Positions 20,644-22,413 of a DNA stretch of 22,413 bases are shown one piece after another. The position numbers and the translations under genes were made by a program. How positions within the stretch are numbered: the stretch's first letter is position 1; each line of letters begins with the position of its first letter. The notes below the pieces were generated by a model. It was not told where the DNA came from. It made no database searches and worked only from the letters and a program-made list of their open reading frames with translations. This DNA comes from a virus: IMG/VR virus record IMGVR_UViG_3300028423_000374, positions 1-22,413 of that record; one strand, written 5' to 3'.

Positions 20644-21113
20644 GTGATTTAGTTTGGAGATTGCGCGACAACGGAAAGAGCTCAGCATGGTCGCTTTATG
20701 ATGAAGCCGCCGACCGAATCGAGCAGTTGGAGCGGGAGGTTGCAGAGCTAACCAAATGTAACCACAGACTCAATAAAGAGTTCGATGACGTTGCTAGTGA
20801 GAATCATGCACTGACGGCTCACGTTGAGCAACTGCAAGGGTGTGGGAATACATTAGAAAGTTTGTCGGGTGGAAATATAGCTGTTAACTTGGCTCGGGCT
20901 GAATGGCGCAAACTGGAGTCTCAATCACCACAATCAAGCCTAGCCGAAGTAATTGCTAAAGCAAAAGAAGAACAGGCGGAGGAAAGTTATGCCGACGCTC
21001 TTTGCGATGTACCGAATTTACTAGATTCAGAATATGGAATAGGCGATATTGTTGCAATGTGTCATATTTTAGCAGAATACTACGCCAACAAAATCCGCAA
21101 CCGGAGGGGCTAA
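20640..21113 (+). CDS. Coiled-coil protein of Ea22-like type, 157 residues
   Basis: ATG 20640 overlaps the upstream stop (ATGA) and follows AAGGAGC. The start LVWRLRDNG...LYDEAADRIEQLEREVAEL is typical of variable lambdoid/enterobacterial Ea22-like phage proteins. It is followed by a long coiled coil and a C-terminal domain with LAEVIAKAKEEQAEE and GDIVAMCHILAEYYANKI. Codon and base use (GCCGCCGACC, GCTCGGGCTG) look more GC-rich than the neighbours, suggesting recent transfer. Function unknown. Confidence 0.66.
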   Translation: MSDLVWRLRDNGKSSAWSLYDEAADRIEQLEREVAELTKCNHRLNKEFDDVASENHALTAHVEQLQGCGNTLESLSGGNIAVNLARAEWRKLESQSPQSSLAEVIAKAKEEQAEESYADALCDVPNLLDSEYGIGDIVAMCHILAEYYANKIRNRRG

Positions 21114-21146
21114 GGATTTTAGTGAAATTGATAAGGAGGAATAATT

Positions 21147-21578
21147 ATGAGTGAAATATACATAAAGTTTACACAAGATATCACCCAAGAAGAGTATGAA
21201 GATAAACCTTATGGTGATTGGTGGGAACAGTGGAGATTCTCTGTTGATTCCGTAAACCTATCGGATTCTGCCAGTTTAAATGTTGAAAAATATAACCTTC
21301 CTGATATTGACGTAGGTGACGAGGTGTATGTAGTTTGCCTGCGATATTCAGACGGAGATAGTTTTGGATATTCGCAAGGGAAGGGTGAAATAGTATGGGC
21401 ATTTAAGTCAAAGGTTCTAGCAGAGGGATTAGTTAACATAATTAAAATACATAAGGATGAGGTTAACTTTAGTTTCATCAATGACTGTGGTGAAGATGTC
21501 AAGCTAAGTAATCCTGCGTTTGGTTATTTTGAATGCTTAGACGACGTTTATATTGAAACATTTATTGTGGAGGAATAA
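21147..21578 (+). CDS. Hypothetical acidic 143-residue protein
   Basis: AAGGAGGAATAATT directly precedes ATG 21147. Mostly beta by appearance: DVGDEVYVVCLRYSDGDSFG followed by GEIVWAFKSK suggests a small barrel. Acidic throughout. The stop overlaps the next ATG (TAATG). Not recognised. Confidence 0.72.
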   Translation: MSEIYIKFTQDITQEEYEDKPYGDWWEQWRFSVDSVNLSDSASLNVEKYNLPDIDVGDEVYVVCLRYSDGDSFGYSQGKGEIVWAFKSKVLAEGLVNIIKIHKDEVNFSFINDCGEDVKLSNPAFGYFECLDDVYIETFIVEE

Positions 21579-21763
21579 TGCCAGAGTCTAATGTAACAAT
21601 GCCTTTCACTGGAGAATCACAAGAGGATTTACACAAAGTGTTGTCTTATATTGCTAATTCGCCATTGAGTGTAGAGTTATTTGACGTATTCATAGCTGCA
21701 TACGCTAGAACAAGTAATCTACATGAATCCTTGTTCATGGCACGAAGCGAATGGGACTGTTAA
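21578..21763 (+). CDS. Hypothetical 61-residue protein
   Basis: GGAGGA precedes ATG 21578. Single helical domain (EDLHKVLSYIANSPLSVELF, then ARTSNLHESLFMAR). Last gene before the 21787 terminator. Not recognised. Confidence 0.66.
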   Translation: MPESNVTMPFTGESQEDLHKVLSYIANSPLSVELFDVFIAAYARTSNLHESLFMARSEWDC

Positions 21764-21786
21764 CGAATAACTCTCACCGAACTTCT

Positions 21787-21824
21787 ATCCCCAGTAAATC
21801 TAGCCTAAAATACTGGGGATAATT
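21787..21824 (+). terminator. Intrinsic terminator, 10-bp perfect stem
   Basis: ATCCCCAGTA (21787-21796) pairs perfectly with TACTGGGGAT (21811-21820); the 14-base loop is large and the U-tract (AATTT) is short, so it may be leaky. It separates the gene at 21578 from the promoter at 21855. Confidence 0.7.
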
Positions 21825-21854
21825 TCCCTCCCTTAAAATATTCCAACAATTAAT

Positions 21855-21883
21855 TTGACAAGGTTTATACCGAGTGATACGCT
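21855..21883 (+). promoter_or_regulatory. Sigma70-type promoter, TTGACA-N17-TACGCT
   Basis: Perfect -35 TTGACA (21855-21860), 17-base spacer and a weak -10 TACGCT (21878-21883), which resembles the TACACT of the 17815 promoter; 37 bases before ATG 21921. The gap 21764-21920 holds only this promoter and the terminator. Confidence 0.6.
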
Positions 21884-21920
21884 TATGGTGTATTGAGTAA
21901 TTGATTGGAGGACTAATATT

Positions 21921-22244
21921 ATGAAAATCAGAGTATGGCACAAACTACTAGAACAGTATGTACCCGCGCATAAGCACGTCGTTATTGATCAGAACGGAGA
22001 GATTGGTAATGATAATGTTTTTGTGGAGAGGTTTACTGGAACTATTGATAATAAAGGTAAGGAAGTATTCCAAGAAGATATTGTACAGTGTTATGATGGT
22101 GAACTCAGGGTTGTTGAGTGGTGTGACGAATCAGGAGCATTTGTTATGCGCCACTTACCAGATTCAGACTATATAGATAATCTGTTTATTGAGGATGGAA
22201 GTTTGCTGGTTGTAGGTAACACAAATGAAGGCGTAGGAGGATAA
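21921..22244 (+). CDS. YopX-like protein, 107 residues
   Basis: MKIRVWHK at the start, FTGTIDNKGKEVFQEDIVQC in the centre, VVEW and the end LLVVGNTNE match the YopX family layout (KfR.W....., FTGl.DknGkeIyegDIv, ...ViGNi.en), a beta-rich family common in phages and prophages whose molecular role is not established. GGAGGAC lies upstream of ATG 21921, behind the 21855 promoter. Confidence 0.75.
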   Translation: MKIRVWHKLLEQYVPAHKHVVIDQNGEIGNDNVFVERFTGTIDNKGKEVFQEDIVQCYDGELRVVEWCDESGAFVMRHLPDSDYIDNLFIEDGSLLVVGNTNEGVGG

Positions 22245-22247
22245 ATT

Positions 22248-22413
22248 ATGAAACAAACAATCGTCAAAATGGGTATTTCCCGAACAAGCAATGACGTGGT
22301 TATCTTAGAGGCACATGACGCACACTCTGGTGACATCATCTTACGCACAGAAATGACGCTGGAGGCCTACGCTCTATTACTTACAGGCTTACACGGTGTG
22401 AACGGTAAAGCTA
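22248..22413 (+). CDS. Hypothetical protein (5' part, runs off the window)
   Basis: GTAGGAGGAT precedes ATG 22248. Fifty-five codons are visible, beginning MKQTIVKMGISRTSNDVV and continuing with DAHSGDIILRTEMTLEAYA and LLTGLHGVNGKA. The frame is open at the right edge. Small phage proteins with this start exist, but no function is known. Confidence 0.68.
   Translation, partial: MKQTIVKMGISRTSNDVVILEAHDAHSGDIILRTEMTLEAYALLLTGLHGVNGKA

Noticed and set aside
1-22413. CRISPR array, insertion sequence, att site or tRNA cluster
   Set aside because: No spaced direct repeats, transposase, terminal inverted repeats or tRNA-like folds were found by eye on either strand.

Overview
This window is a piece of a lytic tailed-phage genome, most likely infecting a Gram-negative (gammaproteobacterial-type) host. 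The reasons are: every gene lies on the + strand, mostly with ATGA/TAATG overlaps and strong AGGAGG-type ribosome sites; there are many proteins under 160 residues; T7-like and T4-like replication and nucleotide genes occur together; there are group I introns and free-standing HNH endonucleases; one protein carries a Sec signal peptide; and sigma70-type promoters sit between gene blocks. No structural, packaging or lysis genes, tRNAs, integrase or CRISPR array were seen, so the phage cannot be named from this window.

Layout. (1) 1-5196, DNA transactions: the end of a gp2.5-like ssDNA-binding protein and a terminator, then a flap/5'-exonuclease, a T7 endonuclease I-type junction resolvase, several small genes, a MazG-like nucleotide pyrophosphohydrolase, an HNH/AP2 homing-type endonuclease and a DEDDy 3'-5' exonuclease with an HTH and a zinc ribbon. 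(2) 5245-8827, class I ribonucleotide reductase: nrdA and nrdB are each interrupted by a small ORF-less group I intron of the T4 td type. The nrdA intron falls directly after the catalytic cysteine codon. The nrdB intron falls just before the last metal-ligand motif. NrdB carries a glutaredoxin domain fused at its C terminus. A terminator closes the block. (3) 8925-13126, driven by a sigma70-like promoter: small genes, a second HNH/AP2 endonuclease and a Dam-type adenine methylase with unusual motifs. (4) 13152-17771: a combined terminator/promoter, small genes, then a Prs-like kinase overlapping a NAMPT-like transferase, the arrangement of the NARP1 (Adps/Namat) NAD+-reconstitution pathway. 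(5) 17803-22413: a second combined terminator/promoter, then about 14 small genes with two further promoters and one terminator, the typical appearance of an early accessory or host-takeover region. It includes an exported protein and a YopX-like protein.

How it fits together: the exonucleases, the resolvase and probably MazG and the RNR recycle and produce dNTPs for phage replication. The adenine methylase may mark the DNA. The Prs/NAMPT pair may restore NAD+ when host defences consume it. The most interesting points are the NARP1-like pair with its altered substrate loop, the two active-site introns, the NrdB-glutaredoxin fusion, and the promoters whose -35 box lies inside a terminator hairpin.
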